Below are positions 49,412-59,135 of a stretch of DNA of 64,000 nucleotides, one piece after another. The notes below the pieces were generated by a model. It worked only from the letters and a program-made list of their open reading frames with translations. It was not told the origin of the DNA and made no database searches. How positions within the stretch are numbered: the first letter of the stretch is position 1; every line of letters begins with the position of its first letter. A program made the translations under genes and the position numbers. The DNA comes from Blastococcus sp. HT6-30 (GTDB lineage: Bacteria; Actinomycetota; Actinomycetes; Mycobacteriales; Geodermatophilaceae), in NCBI RefSeq assembly GCF_039729015.1, contig NZ_CP155792.1:2070001-2134000 (forward strand). Direction: 5' to 3'.

Positions 49412-50604
49412 CGGGTCTCCTCGGCAGCGGCCAGCCAGCGGCGGATCTCTGTGCCGTGCTCGTCGAGACCCGGGGGCGGGAGCCGGTAGGCCGGCGGCGT
49501 CTGCGAGAAGGTGATCGGGTTGCGGACCGACGGCACGGCCGCCGCCCCCTCCCCCACGCGGACCACCGGGTCCAGGCCGACCTCCTCGGCGAAGGCCACC
49601 CCCTGGTCGATGGTGTTGATCGGCCCGCACGGGACGCCGGCGGCGATGATGTCGCGGAACCACTCCAGCTTGCTGCGGGTGCGCAGCCGCTCGACGAGCA
49701 GCGGGCGGAGCTCGTCCCGGTTGGCGGTGCGGTCCTCGTTGCGGCCGAACCGCGGGTCGTCGGCGAGCTCCGGCACGCCGAGGACCTCGACGAGCCGGCG
49801 GAACTGGCCGTTGTTCCCCGCCGTGATGATCAGGTCGCCGTCGGCGCAGGGCAGCGGCTCGTAGGGGAACAGGCTGGGATGGCTGTTGCCCATCCGGAAC
49901 GGGACCACGTTCCCGGCGACGTAGGCGCTGGTCTGGTTCACCAGCCCGGACAGCGCCGAGGAGAGCAGGTTGACCTCGATGTGCTGCCCCTGCCCGGTGG
50001 CGTGGCGGTGGTTGATAGCCGACAGCACGCCGATGGTGGCGTGCAGCCCGGCCATGACGTCGAAGAGGGCGACCCCGGCGCGGTAGGGCGAGCCGTCGGT
50101 GTCGCCGGTCAGGCTCATGAACCCCGAGATGGCCTGCACGATGAGGTCGTAGCCGGGCAGCGGCGCACCCTTCGGCCCGCTGCCGAAACCGCTTATCGAG
50201 GCGTAGACGACGCCGGGGTTCGTCGCGGCGACGGAGTCGTAGTCCAGGCCGAAGCGCGCCAGGCCGCCCGGCTTGAAGTTCTCGACCACCACATCGGCGC
50301 GGCGGGCCAGCTCGCGGGCGGCGTCGGCGTCTGCGTCGTCCTTGAGGTCCAGGGCCACCGAGCGCTTGTTCCGGTTGACGCCCATGTAGTAGGTCGAGAC
50401 GCCCTCGCGCACGGGCGGCTGCCAGGTGCGGGTGTCGTCGCCGGTGGGCCCCTCCACCTTGACCACCTCGGCGCCGAGGTCGGCGAGCAGCATGGTGGCG
50501 TACGGACCGGCCAGGATGCGGGAGAAGTCGGCCACCAGGAGCCCGGAGAGGGGCCCCGGGGCCGCCGCTGCGGTGCTCGCCCGGTCCGTCGTGTCAGCGC
50601 TCAT
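49408..50604 (-). CDS. Family III CoA-transferase (CaiB/BaiF)
   Basis: 398 residues. VADFSRILAGPYATMLLADL and EVVKVEGPTGDDTR give the typical N-terminus, with the catalytic Asp in NRNKRSVALDLK or PGYDLIVQAISG, and HRHATGQGQHIEVNLLSSAL. It moves CoA between carboxylic acids, activating a substrate for the lyase overlapping it. ATG 50604 is preferred over the longer frame start at 50643. It is divergent from an amidohydrolase gene. Confidence 0.88.
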   Translation of the reverse strand: MSADTTDRASTAAAAPGPLSGLLVADFSRILAGPYATMLLADLGAEVVKVEGPTGDDTRTWQPPVREGVSTYYMGVNRNKRSVALDLKDDADADAARELARRADVVVENFKPGGLARFGLDYDSVAATNPGVVYASISGFGSGPKGAPLPGYDLIVQAISGFMSLTGDTDGSPYRAGVALFDVMAGLHATIGVLSAINHRHATGQGQHIEVNLLSSALSGLVNQTSAYVAGNVVPFRMGNSHPSLFPYEPLPCADGDLIITAGNNGQFRRLVEVLGVPELADDPRFGRNEDRTANRDELRPLLVERLRTRSKLEWFRDIIAAGVPCGPINTIDQGVAFAEEVGLDPVVRVGEGAAAVPSVRNPITFSQTPPAYRLPPPGLDEHGTEIRRWLAAAEETR

Positions 50605-50833
50605 CTGCGGTTCGCCACTCCTCACAAGCCCTACACGGACCACTGTCCGCGCTCGTCGTCGCAGTCTCTGCCGGGCTCGTGACGCCTGTCAACCGCAGCG
50701 CAGCGGCTCGGGCGGCCCCTCGGCCCGCTGTTGACACTCGGCGCCCGAACGGCGAAGGTGACGCAGGTCGCACGGTCTGTCCATTCTGCGGACGCCCGTC
50801 CGGCGATGAGACGACGACGTCCAGGAGGAGACG

Positions 50834-52354
50834 ATGACCCAGTCCGAGCCCACTCCGGTGTTCGGCCGGCCGGTGGTCCTGCGCGGCGGGACCGTGCTGA
50901 CCATGGACAGCAGTTGCACGGTGCTCGACCGCGCCGACGTCCTGGTCGTCGACGACCGGATCGCCGGCGTCGGGCCTGCCCTGGAGGTACCCGAGGGCAC
51001 CCAGGAGATCGACGCCCGCGGCGGCATCGTCATGCCGGGGATGATCGACACCCACCGGCACATGTGGCAGACGGCGATGCGCGGCTACGGCGCCGACTGG
51101 ACCCTGACCCAGTACTTCGTCTGGTACTACCTCGAGCACGGGAAGAAGTTCCGGCCCGAGGACGTCGCCGCGGGCAACCGGCTGTCGGCGCTGGAGGCCC
51201 TCGAGTCGGGGGTCACCACCACCGTCGACTGGTCCCACGGCCTGCAGACCGTCGACCACGCCGAGGCCGCCGTCGCGGCGCTGCGCTCGGTACCGGGCCG
51301 CTTCGTGCTCGCCTACGGCAACATCCAGGCCGCACCGTGGGAGTGGACCGCCGACCCGGCGGTCCGCGCGTTCCTGGCGCGCCACCGCGACGCGGCCGAC
51401 GACCGCCTCGGTCTGCAACTGGCCTTCGACGTCACCGGTGACCCGGCCTTCCCGGAGAAGGCGGCGTTCGAGGTCGCCCGCGAGCTCGGCCTGCCGGTCA
51501 CCACGCACGCCGGGGTGTGGGGCGCGACCAACGACGACGGCATCCGGCTCATGCACGAGCACGGCTTCATGACCCCCGAGACGGTGTACGTCCACGCGGC
51601 GACCCTGACCCCGGACTCCTACCACCGCATCGCCGCCACCGGCGGATCGATCTCGGTGTCCACCGAGTCCGAGCAGAGCGCCGGCCAGGGCTACCCGCCC
51701 ACCTGGCAGGTCCGCTCGCACGGCATCCCGGTCTCGCTGTCGATGGACACCAGCGTCTGGTGGAGCGGCGACCTCTTCTCGGCCATGCGGACCACGCTGG
51801 GCGCCGACCGCTCCCGCGAGCACTTCGAGGCGCACCTGACCGGGGACACGGTGACCCACCTGCAGCTGCGCGCCCAGGACGTCGTCCAGTGGGCCACCCG
51901 CGGCGGGGCGCTGGCGCTGGGCCGCGACGACCTGGGCAGCCTGGAGCCGGGGATGAAGGCCGACGTCGTGCTGATCAAGAACGACGCCTCCCCGGTCTCC
52001 TTCCCGATGCTCAACCCGTTCGGCCACGTCGCCTTCCAGGCCCAGCGCGGCGACGTGCACACCGTCCTGGTCGACGGCCGGGTGGTGAAGCACGCGCACC
52101 GCCTGGTCGACGTCGACCTGGCGGCGGTGCGGCGCGAGGTCGAGTCGACGGTGGACCACCTGCGCGGCGCCATGGGCGAGGACGCGTGGACCGGCGGGAT
52201 GTACCCGGACCTGCCCGACGCCGAGGTGCTGGACAATCCGTACCAGTACACCGACTACAAGTCACACGGCACGCACGCCGCCCGTGAGCAGGTGTTCGAG
52301 GACCACCTGGCCACCGAGCGGCCGGCCGGCGAGCAGCCGACCAGCCACCACTGA
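50834..52354 (+). CDS. Amidohydrolase-superfamily deaminase/hydrolase
   Basis: 506 residues. The metal site is in GMIDTHRHMWQTAMRGYG, with further ligands in TTHAGVWG, YVHAATLTPD and SMDTSVWW. It belongs to the TrzA/SsnA/8-oxoguanine deaminase-like group, but FVWYYLEHGKKFRPEDV and the C-terminal 80 residues differ from named members. It probably hydrolyses a heterocyclic amine or amidine. ATG 50834 follows AGGAGGAG. The next gene, an IclR regulator, starts 86 bases later and may control it. Confidence 0.83.
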   Translation: MTQSEPTPVFGRPVVLRGGTVLTMDSSCTVLDRADVLVVDDRIAGVGPALEVPEGTQEIDARGGIVMPGMIDTHRHMWQTAMRGYGADWTLTQYFVWYYLEHGKKFRPEDVAAGNRLSALEALESGVTTTVDWSHGLQTVDHAEAAVAALRSVPGRFVLAYGNIQAAPWEWTADPAVRAFLARHRDAADDRLGLQLAFDVTGDPAFPEKAAFEVARELGLPVTTHAGVWGATNDDGIRLMHEHGFMTPETVYVHAATLTPDSYHRIAATGGSISVSTESEQSAGQGYPPTWQVRSHGIPVSLSMDTSVWWSGDLFSAMRTTLGADRSREHFEAHLTGDTVTHLQLRAQDVVQWATRGGALALGRDDLGSLEPGMKADVVLIKNDASPVSFPMLNPFGHVAFQAQRGDVHTVLVDGRVVKHAHRLVDVDLAAVRREVESTVDHLRGAMGEDAWTGGMYPDLPDAEVLDNPYQYTDYKSHGTHAAREQVFEDHLATERPAGEQPTSHH

Positions 52355-52440
52355 GCGGTCCGGGCCGGCGGTCCCGCGCACATCCGGCAGCGGGGTGCGC
52401 GGGACCGCCCTCCACCGGCACCGAGGAGAGGACCACGGAC

Positions 52441-53277
52441 ATGGCAGGGCGCGGCACCGGGCCCGACTTCGTCGAGGCGCTCGCGCGGGGGCTCGACGTC
52501 CTCGCCTGCTTCGACCGCGACTCCCCCACCATGTCGCTCACCGAGGTGGCCGCCGGGGCGGGGCTGGCCCGGCCCACCGCACGGCGGCTGCTGCTCACCC
52601 TCGAGGAGCTCGGCTTCGTCCGGTCCCGCGACGGGACGTTCTCCCTCACCCCCAAGGTGCTGACCCTCGGGATGGCCTACGTGGGTGCGCTCGGGCTGTG
52701 GGACATCGCCCGACCGCACCTGGAGGACCTGGTCGCCCGCACCGGGGAGTCCTCGTCGATGGCGCAGCTCGACGGCTCCGACATCGTCTACGTCGCCCGG
52801 GTGTCGGTGCCCAAGCTGATCGCGCTCCGCGTCGACATCGGCACCCGCTTCCCCGCCACCCAGACCTCCCAGGGAAAGGTGCTGCTCGCGGCGCTGTCGC
52901 CCGATGAGCTGGCCGACACCCTCGCCCAGCGCAGCCGGGCCGGCCTGCCACCGATGATCGGCCGGTCGCCCGAGCAGCTGCGCGCCGAGCTGACCGAGGT
53001 GCGCGCCCGTGGCTGGGCGCTCGCCGACGAGGAGCTGGCCCCGGGCGTGCGCTCGGTGGCGGTCCCCGTCCGGGACGGCGCCGGCGTGGTGCGCGCGGCG
53101 ATGAACGTGACGGTGCACGCGGCGGAGACGTCCACCGACCGCCTCCTGCGCGACCACCTGCCGCTGCTGCTGCGGACGGCGGGCGACGTCAGCGCCGAGT
53201 GGGCGGTGTGGCAGGCCCGGCCGCACACCGAGGTCTCGCCCCACGGCACCGCCGGCGACGACACGGCCTCGGCCTGA
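52441..53277 (+). CDS. IclR-family regulator (PcaR/PcaU-like)
   Basis: 278 residues. Winged helix at about 10-75 (LARGLDVLACFDRDSPTMSL, then RPTARRLLLTLEELGFV) and effector domain 85-260 with RVSVPKLIALRVDIGTRFPA and SQGKVLLAALSP. The effector-domain wording is that of beta-ketoadipate regulators such as PcaR. It could control the amidohydrolase or the distal pca genes. AGGAGAGGA precedes ATG 52441. Confidence 0.88.
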   Translation: MAGRGTGPDFVEALARGLDVLACFDRDSPTMSLTEVAAGAGLARPTARRLLLTLEELGFVRSRDGTFSLTPKVLTLGMAYVGALGLWDIARPHLEDLVARTGESSSMAQLDGSDIVYVARVSVPKLIALRVDIGTRFPATQTSQGKVLLAALSPDELADTLAQRSRAGLPPMIGRSPEQLRAELTEVRARGWALADEELAPGVRSVAVPVRDGAGVVRAAMNVTVHAAETSTDRLLRDHLPLLLRTAGDVSAEWAVWQARPHTEVSPHGTAGDDTASA

Positions 53278-53344
53278 CGGCGCGCGACTACCTCCTCGCC
53301 CCGATGTCGACGAACCGTGACGGCCGTGTGCCAGGGTGCCCTCC

Positions 53345-54196
53345 GTGACCGCCGTCCTCAGCATCCAGTCGCACGTCACCTACGGGCACGTGGGCAACTC
53401 CTCGGCCGTGTTCCCGCTGCAGCGCCTCGGCATCGAGGTGTGGCCGGTGCACACCGTGCAGTTCTCCAACCACACCGGTTACGGCGAGTGGCGGGGCCGG
53501 GTCTACGACGGCCAGTCGATCGATGAGCTGGTGCAGGGCGTGGCCGAGCGCGGTGTGCTGGGCAGCTGCGACGCCGTGCTCTCGGGCTACCTCGGGTCGG
53601 CCGACATCGGGCACGCCGTCGTCGGCGCGGTGGCCCGTGTGCGGGGGGCCAATCCCCAGGCCGTCTACTGCTGCGACCCGGTCATCGGCGACGTCGGCCG
53701 CGGCGTCTTCGTGCGGCCGGGCATCGAGGAGTTTATGCGCGAGGTCGCGGTCCCCGCCGCGGACGTCGTGACGCCCAACCACTACGAGCTCGACCTGCTC
53801 TCCGGCACGGCCACCCGCTCGCTGGCCTCGGTCAAGGACGCCGTCGCCGCAGTGCAGGCGCTCGGCCCCCGGGCGGTGCTCACCACCTCGCTGGTCACCG
53901 AGGACACCCCGGACGACGCGGTGGACCTGCTGGCGTCGGAGGACGGACGGCACTTCCGGGTCCGCACCCCCCGGCTGGGCGTGTCGGTCAACGGCGCCGG
54001 CGACGCGATCGCCGCTCTGTTCCTCGCGCACTGGCTCGACACCCGCTCGGCGGCCGAGGCGCTGGGCCGGGCGGCGGCGTCGGTGTTCGGGCTGCTCCAG
54101 CGCACCGAGGACGCCCGCTCCCGCGAGATCCTGCTGGTGGCCGCGCAGGAGGAGTTCGTCGCCCCGTCGCGCACCTTCCCCGTCGAGGAGGTCTGA
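53345..54196 (+). CDS. pdxY: Pyridoxal kinase
   Basis: 283 residues, ribokinase fold. [20 protein letters not shown] is the family's first strand and substrate site, GYGEWRG follows, and [18 protein letters not shown] is the anion-hole GAGD motif with the catalytic Asp. It phosphorylates pyridoxal to the PLP cofactor in a salvage path. GTG 53345 is chosen; GTG 53336 would add three residues. Confidence 0.93.
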   Translation: MTAVLSIQSHVTYGHVGNSSAVFPLQRLGIEVWPVHTVQFSNHTGYGEWRGRVYDGQSIDELVQGVAERGVLGSCDAVLSGYLGSADIGHAVVGAVARVRGANPQAVYCCDPVIGDVGRGVFVRPGIEEFMREVAVPAADVVTPNHYELDLLSGTATRSLASVKDAVAAVQALGPRAVLTTSLVTEDTPDDAVDLLASEDGRHFRVRTPRLGVSVNGAGDAIAALFLAHWLDTRSAAEALGRAAASVFGLLQRTEDARSREILLVAAQEEFVAPSRTFPVEEV

Positions 54197-54202
54197 CCCG
54201 GC

Positions 54203-55030
54203 TCAGCGCCCGGCGAGGGTCGCCGCGATCCGGGTGATCGTCGGCTCCTCGACCGGCAGGTGCGGCAGTACGCCCGTCACCTCGTCGGGCTCCAGGCCGG
54301 CGTCCCCCAGCGCGGCGAGGAGCAGGTCCGCCTCGGCCGGCGGGACCGGCACCGCGCAGCCGGAGTCCTCCAGGGCCGCTCGGGCGAGGAACAGCGCCCC
54401 CGCCAGGCCCTCGTCGGGAGTCGGGGCGGGGGCCGGCGCAGCCGCCCGGGTCGCCGCCTCGGCCGCGCGGACGAGCGAGAGCGGCAGGCCCTCGGCCTCC
54501 ACCTCGATCAGCGGGACGTCGCGCAGCGCGGCGAGGACGAGGTGCTCGGCGTCGATGCGCAGCGGCGCCTCCCAGCCCCCGGCGCGCACGACGTCCCCGA
54601 CGTCGGCCGGCTCCTCGCCCAGGTCCTCGGCGAGCTCGGCCCACTCCGCCCGGCGGGTGGTGCGCGCCCGCTCACCGGCCACCCGGCAGGTCTCGGTGAC
54701 GAAGGGCACGAGCACCTCGTCGTCGAACCGCTCGGCCTCGAGCCGGCCGTCCGGGCCGATCATGGTGAGCGCGTCCTGGAAGCTGCCGGGGCGGGCGTCC
54801 TCGAGGTCGACCCGGCCGTCCTCCTCGCTGCCCAGCGGCTGCCCGTTGGCCGCGCGCTCCCCCACCGTCAGCCCGCTGGGCACGATCCGGCCGGAGCGGC
54901 GCCGGTAGTGCGGGCGGTCGGAGAGCCCGACGGCCCACGCGCAGCTCTCGGCGATCAGCGCGACGCCGCGCTCGCGCAGCACCTCGCGGGTCAGCAGGCC
55001 CATCCAGTCGACGTCGAACACGCCCTCCAC
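54203..55030 (-). CDS. Conserved hypothetical protein, unknown
   Basis: About 275 residues, no signal or membrane helix. The N-terminal part is DWMGLLTREVLRERGVALIA, LSDRPHYRRRSGRIVPSGL; the middle is acidic and helical and the C-terminus ends in HLPVEEPTITRIAATLAGR. No family is recognised. GTG 55030 is chosen after GGGGA; GTG 55057 would add nine residues and run into the kinase remnant. It converges on pdxY with only six bases between stops. Confidence 0.55.
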   Translation of the reverse strand: MEGVFDVDWMGLLTREVLRERGVALIAESCAWAVGLSDRPHYRRRSGRIVPSGLTVGERAANGQPLGSEEDGRVDLEDARPGSFQDALTMIGPDGRLEAERFDDEVLVPFVTETCRVAGERARTTRRAEWAELAEDLGEEPADVGDVVRAGGWEAPLRIDAEHLVLAALRDVPLIEVEAEGLPLSLVRAAEAATRAAAPAPAPTPDEGLAGALFLARAALEDSGCAVPVPPAEADLLLAALGDAGLEPDEVTGVLPHLPVEEPTITRIAATLAGR

Positions 55031-55043
55031 TGTCCCCGACCGG

Positions 55044-55232
55044 TCAGCCGGCGGCACCTGTCGGCTCGGTCACCGGCAGCATGACCCGGAAGCGCGCGTC
55101 CCCCGCACGGACGCCACCCGGACGTCCCGACCGTGGCGCTCGACGACGATCCACCACGAACACGTCCAGGCCCAGCCCCGTGCCCTGACCGACCGGCCTG
55201 GTCGTGAGGAAGGGCTCGAAGAGGCGGGCTGG
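55044..55232 (-). pseudogene. C-terminal remnant of a sensor histidine kinase
   Basis: On the minus strand one frame reads LFEPFLTTRPVGQGTGLGLD, the G1/G2 ATP-binding motif, then shifts: WIVVERHGRDVRVASV is in another frame, and GDARFRVMLPVTEPTGAAG in the first frame again up to the stop. This is the order F-E-P-F-x-T-T...G-x-G-L-G-L...R-x-x-L-P of a HATPase domain with two frameshifts. The rest of the kinase is not present. 55233-55443 holds nothing recognisable. Confidence 0.75.
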
Positions 55233-55443
55233 TCCTGCCGGAGTCAGTCATGACCGAGCGCGCCATCGATCGCCCGGTCCCGGCCGGCGAGGAGGGCTCG
55301 TCGAGTGCCCGGCCACCGGTGGCGCTGTCCCCGCCCCAGCACCACCCCCTCGACCAGCCGGCGCCCGGACCGCGCGGTCGGGTGCCCGCCGATGGACCCT
55401 TCGCCTGCGCCGAGCACGCATGCCCGCGGCGGTGCTGCGGGGA

Positions 55444-56868
55444 TCACTCGGCGGCGGCGCCGGCGGTGCTGCCCTTGGCCTGCCCGCTGCTGGGGCCGCC
55501 GACCCACACGGTCTTGGCGTTCATGAACTCCCGCATGCCCAGCTCGGTGAGCTCCCGGCCGTAGCCGCTCTGCTTGATGCCGCCGAAGGGCAGGTCCGGA
55601 TAGCTGGCGGTCATCCCGTTGATGAACGCCATGCCGGAGGCGATGTCGCGGACGAACTGCGCCCGCTCGTCCTCGTCCTCGCTCCAGAGGTTCGACCCCA
55701 GCCCGTAGACGTGGCTGTTGGCGATCTCGATGGCCTCGTCGAGCGAGTCGACGGTGTAGAGGGCGGCGACGGGTCCGAAGACCTCCTCCGAGTGCACCTT
55801 CATCTCCGGCGTGACCCCGGTGAGCAGGGTGGGGGCGTAGAACCAGCCGGGCCGGTCCAGCCGCTGCCCGCCGACCACCACCGTGGCGCCCTTGCTCCGG
55901 GCGTCCTCGACGTAGTCCTCGACGTCCTGCAGGCCGGATTCGGTGGCCAGCGGGCCCACCTGGGTGTCGGCGTCCGTCGGATCCCCGACGGTCAGCGCCC
56001 CGATCTTCTCGGCGAACAGCCGGGTGAACTCCTCGGCCACGTCGCGGTGCACGAAGAACCGCTTCGCCGCGATGCAGCTCTGCCCGTTGTTCTGGTTGCG
56101 GGCCGTGGTGGCCACCTCCGCGGCGGTGTCCAGATGGGCCGAGGGCATCACGATGAACGGATCCGACCCACCCAGCTCCAGCACCGTCTTCTTCAGCGCG
56201 TCACCGGCGATCGCGGCCACCGACTGCCCGGCCGGGCCGCTGCCGGTCAGCGTCGCGGCCATGACCCGGTCGTCGCGCAGCACCTTCTCGACGGTCGACG
56301 AGCCGATCAGCAGGGTCTGGAAGACGTCGTCGGGGAAGCCGGCCTTGCGGAAGACCTCCTCCATGTACAGCGCCGTCTGCGGCACGTTGCTCGCGTGCTT
56401 GAGCAGGCCGACGTTGCCGGCCATCAGCGCCGGGGCGGCGAAGCGCATCGCCTGCCAGAGCGGGAAGTTCCACGGCATGACCGCGAGCACCACGCCGAGC
56501 GGCTGGTGGACGACGTAGGCCCGCTCGGCGCCGACGGCGGCGGCGTCCTTGTCCTCGGGCTCGAGGAAGGCCGGGCCGCGCTCGGCGTACCAGCGCAGCG
56601 CCTTCGCGCACTTGCCCACCTCGGCCTTCGCCGAGGCGAGGGTCTTGCCCATCTCGGTGGTCATGAGCTCGGCGACGGAGTCGGCGTCGGTGTCCAGGAC
56701 GTCGGCGGCGGCCGACAACCAGCCGGCCCGCTGCTGCGGCGTGGTCAGCCGGTAGCTCGCGAACGCCTGGGCGGCCCGGGCGATCTTGTCCTCGAGGGCC
56801 TCGTCGGTGAGCGGCTCGTAGGTCTTGAGCGTCTCCCCGGTGGCTGGGTTGATCGTGGCGATGGCCAT
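55444..56868 (-). CDS. gabD: NAD(P)-dependent aldehyde dehydrogenase (succinate-semialdehyde dehydrogenase type)
   Basis: 474 residues. TVLELGGSDPFIV holds the general-base Glu and NNGQSCIAAKRFFV the catalytic Cys. MPWNFPLWQAMRF and the C-terminal FGGIKQSGYGREL fit the SSADH/GabD1 group, which uses NADP and oxidises succinate semialdehyde; other aliphatic aldehydes are possible. ATG 56868 follows GGGAGAG. It is monocistronic with no GABA transaminase adjacent, so the symbol is a best guess. Confidence 0.8.
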   Translation of the reverse strand: MAIATINPATGETLKTYEPLTDEALEDKIARAAQAFASYRLTTPQQRAGWLSAAADVLDTDADSVAELMTTEMGKTLASAKAEVGKCAKALRWYAERGPAFLEPEDKDAAAVGAERAYVVHQPLGVVLAVMPWNFPLWQAMRFAAPALMAGNVGLLKHASNVPQTALYMEEVFRKAGFPDDVFQTLLIGSSTVEKVLRDDRVMAATLTGSGPAGQSVAAIAGDALKKTVLELGGSDPFIVMPSAHLDTAAEVATTARNQNNGQSCIAAKRFFVHRDVAEEFTRLFAEKIGALTVGDPTDADTQVGPLATESGLQDVEDYVEDARSKGATVVVGGQRLDRPGWFYAPTLLTGVTPEMKVHSEEVFGPVAALYTVDSLDEAIEIANSHVYGLGSNLWSEDEDERAQFVRDIASGMAFINGMTASYPDLPFGGIKQSGYGRELTELGMREFMNAKTVWVGGPSSGQAKGSTAGAAAE

Positions 56869-57162
56869 GGTTCTCTCCCTCCTGGTGTGCTCTCCCCTGC
56901 CCGGACGCAGGCAGGTGAAACCGGCGGCCGGCAGGTGCCCTGCGCCGCCTCGGTCCGCTGAGCGCCCGCCACCTGGTCGGCTGCGGCATCGCCGCGGTCG
57001 CCGGCACCCGGCACTCGCGGGTGCGGTCCGGTGCCGTCGGCCGCGACCGGCTTCCGGCACCTGTGGGTCGCGAGTGGCGGAGGGAGCACCTGCGGCTGAC
57101 CGATCCCCGGCGAGGGCCTACCGTGGAGCATCGGTCCGGGGCGGCGGACGCAACAGGCAGGG
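56869..57162. other. Divergent intergenic region
   Basis: 294 bases between the divergent dehydrogenase and RsbA-like genes. No gene or clear promoter pair was seen. Confidence 0.35.
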
Positions 57163-58158
57163 GTGCACGTGGAGTGGACGGCAGCAGGCGGGGTGGGACA
57201 TCCCCCCGCCGGGGGCTTTCCGCACGACGCCCTCCTGTACGACTCGACCGACCAGCTGGTCGCCACCGCCGCCCCCTTCCTGCGTGCCGGGCTGGACGCC
57301 GGCGAGGCCGCCGTGGTGGCGGCGTCGCCCGAGGGCGCCACCGCGCTGCGCGAGGCCCTGGACGGCGATCCGCGACTGCTGGTGCTCGACCGCGGTGAGG
57401 CCTACCAGCAGCGCACGCCGGCCGCGATCACCGCCTTCCGCCGGCTGGCCCAGCAGCAGACCGCCGGTGGGGCCCCGCGGGTCCGCGTCGTCGGCGAGCT
57501 GGACTACGGGCGCACCGAGCGGGAGTGGCTCGAGTGGGAGCGGTACGAGTCGGTCATCAACGAGGCGCTGCGCGGGTGGGACATGTGGGGTGTCTGCGCC
57601 TTCGACACCCGGCACTCGCCCGAGCCGGTGCTCGCGTCCGCCATCCGCACGCACCCCCACGTCGTCACCCCGGCCGGGCGCACGCCCAACCGCGGGTACA
57701 CCGATCCGGCCGAGTACCTCCGCGCGCTCCCGGTGCCCGCCGAGCCGCTCGAGCGCACGCCCCCGCGCTTCGCCGCCGCCGACGTCGCCGACTTCATCGG
57801 CCTGCGGCACGCCGTGGCCGCGGAGCTGGCCGCCGTTCCGGCCTCCGCCGACGTGGTCGAGGACTTCCTCCTGGCCGTGGACGAGATGACCTCCAACGCC
57901 GTCCGCCACGGGCGGCCGCCGGTGAGCCTCCGGCTCTGGACCGCGCCGGACCGCATGGTGTGCACGATCAGCGACGGCGGACCCGGCTGGGACGATCCAT
58001 TCGCGGGCTACGGCCCCGCGCACGGCGAGGACCTCTCGCACGGCGGCATGGGGCTGTGGCTGGCTCGCCAGCTGTGCGACCACGTCGACATCGCCGGCGG
58101 CGAGCACCACCCGGGCGACGGCGGCGTCAGCGTCCGGCTGACCACCGTTCTCCGCTGA
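57163..58158 (+). CDS. RsbA-like MEDS/HATPase anti-sigma regulatory protein
   Basis: 331 residues: MEDS sensor domain about 18-190 (HDALLYDSTDQLVATAAPFL, VLDRGEAYQQRTP) and a GHKL ATPase domain about 210-330 with N box LAVDEMTSNAVRHG and G1 ISDGGPGWDDP. The RsbA family of anti-sigma factors senses small ligands or stress through the MEDS domain and binds sigma-B-like factors. No sigma factor is adjacent. GTG 57163 is the first start; GTG 57169 is equally placed for AGGCAGGGG. Confidence 0.82.
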   Translation: MHVEWTAAGGVGHPPAGGFPHDALLYDSTDQLVATAAPFLRAGLDAGEAAVVAASPEGATALREALDGDPRLLVLDRGEAYQQRTPAAITAFRRLAQQQTAGGAPRVRVVGELDYGRTEREWLEWERYESVINEALRGWDMWGVCAFDTRHSPEPVLASAIRTHPHVVTPAGRTPNRGYTDPAEYLRALPVPAEPLERTPPRFAAADVADFIGLRHAVAAELAAVPASADVVEDFLLAVDEMTSNAVRHGRPPVSLRLWTAPDRMVCTISDGGPGWDDPFAGYGPAHGEDLSHGGMGLWLARQLCDHVDIAGGEHHPGDGGVSVRLTTVLR

Positions 58159-58316
58159 TCCCGCCGGAACTTCCGGCCCGTGGAGCCCCCGGGCCCGCGG
58201 TGCGATCGCGGACGGCGATACTGGGCGCGGCAGTCGGCGAGCGATGGGAGCACTGTGGTGGATCGGACACGCGCGTACCGCGGGCGGAACACCGTCCCCG
58301 TCGAGTTGGCCCGCCG

Positions 58317-59135
58317 GTGAACAAGGTCGTCGCCTCCGCCCGGGAGGCCGTGGCCGACATCGAACCGGGCTCGGTGCTGGCGGTGGGCGGGTTCGGGCTG
58401 TGCGGGGTGCCGTTCGCGCTGATCGACGCACTGCTGGAGCAGGGCACCGACGGGCTGACGACGATCTCCAACAACTGCGGGGTCGACGACCAGGCGCTGG
58501 GCGTGCTGCTCTACGCCGGGCGGATCCGCCGCACGATCTCCTCCTTCGTCGGCGGCAACAAGGAGCTCGCCCGGCTCTACCTCTCCGGTGAGCTGGAGGT
58601 CGAGCTGACCCCGCAGGGCACGCTGGCCGAGCGGCTGCGCGCCGGCGGCACCGGCATTCCCGCCTTCTACACGCCGACCGGCGTGGGCACGATGGTCGCC
58701 GACGGCGGCATCCCGATCCGCTACGCCCCCGACGGCACGGTGACCGAGGTGAGCGCACCCAAGGAGGTGCGCGAGTTCGACGGCCGCCAGTACGTGCTGG
58801 AGACCGCGCTGACCGCCGACTACGGCCTGGTCCGCGCCGCCGTCGGCGACCGGCACGGCAACCTGGTGTTCCACGAGTCGGCGCGCAACTTCAACCCGCT
58901 GGCCGGGATGGCCGCTCGCGTCACCGTCGCCGAGGTCGAGGAGCTTGTCGAACCCGGCGAGATCCTGCCCGAGGACGTGCACCTGCCCGGGGTCTTCGTC
59001 GACCGCGTCGTCGTCGTCGGCCCGGAGGGCAAGCGGATCGAGAGGCGCACCACCCGCCCCCGCCCCGCGGCGGGCACCGCCGACACCGCCGCGCCGGCCG
59101 CCGCCGGCGAGGAAGCGACCGGAGGAGCAGCCTGA
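58317..59135 (+). CDS. pcaI: 3-oxoacid (3-oxoadipate) CoA-transferase subunit A
   Basis: 272 residues. [20 protein letters not shown] is the family's glycine-rich CoA motif, then [18 protein letters not shown] and FYTPTGVGT. It forms the alpha subunit of the enzyme that moves CoA from succinyl-CoA to 3-oxoadipate or acetoacetate. The last 40 residues are a Pro/Ala/Glu-rich tail. GTG 58317 is assumed; its TGA shares one base with the ATG of subunit B. The match to pca genes nearby favours 3-oxoadipate. Confidence 0.88.
   Translation: MNKVVASAREAVADIEPGSVLAVGGFGLCGVPFALIDALLEQGTDGLTTISNNCGVDDQALGVLLYAGRIRRTISSFVGGNKELARLYLSGELEVELTPQGTLAERLRAGGTGIPAFYTPTGVGTMVADGGIPIRYAPDGTVTEVSAPKEVREFDGRQYVLETALTADYGLVRAAVGDRHGNLVFHESARNFNPLAGMAARVTVAEVEELVEPGEILPEDVHLPGVFVDRVVVVGPEGKRIERRTTRPRPAAGTADTAAPAAAGEEATGGAA

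Noticed and set aside
55250-55564. Plus-strand open frame beside the aldehyde dehydrogenase
   Set aside because: Pro/Arg-rich, no ribosome site, and overlaps the dehydrogenase end in antisense.
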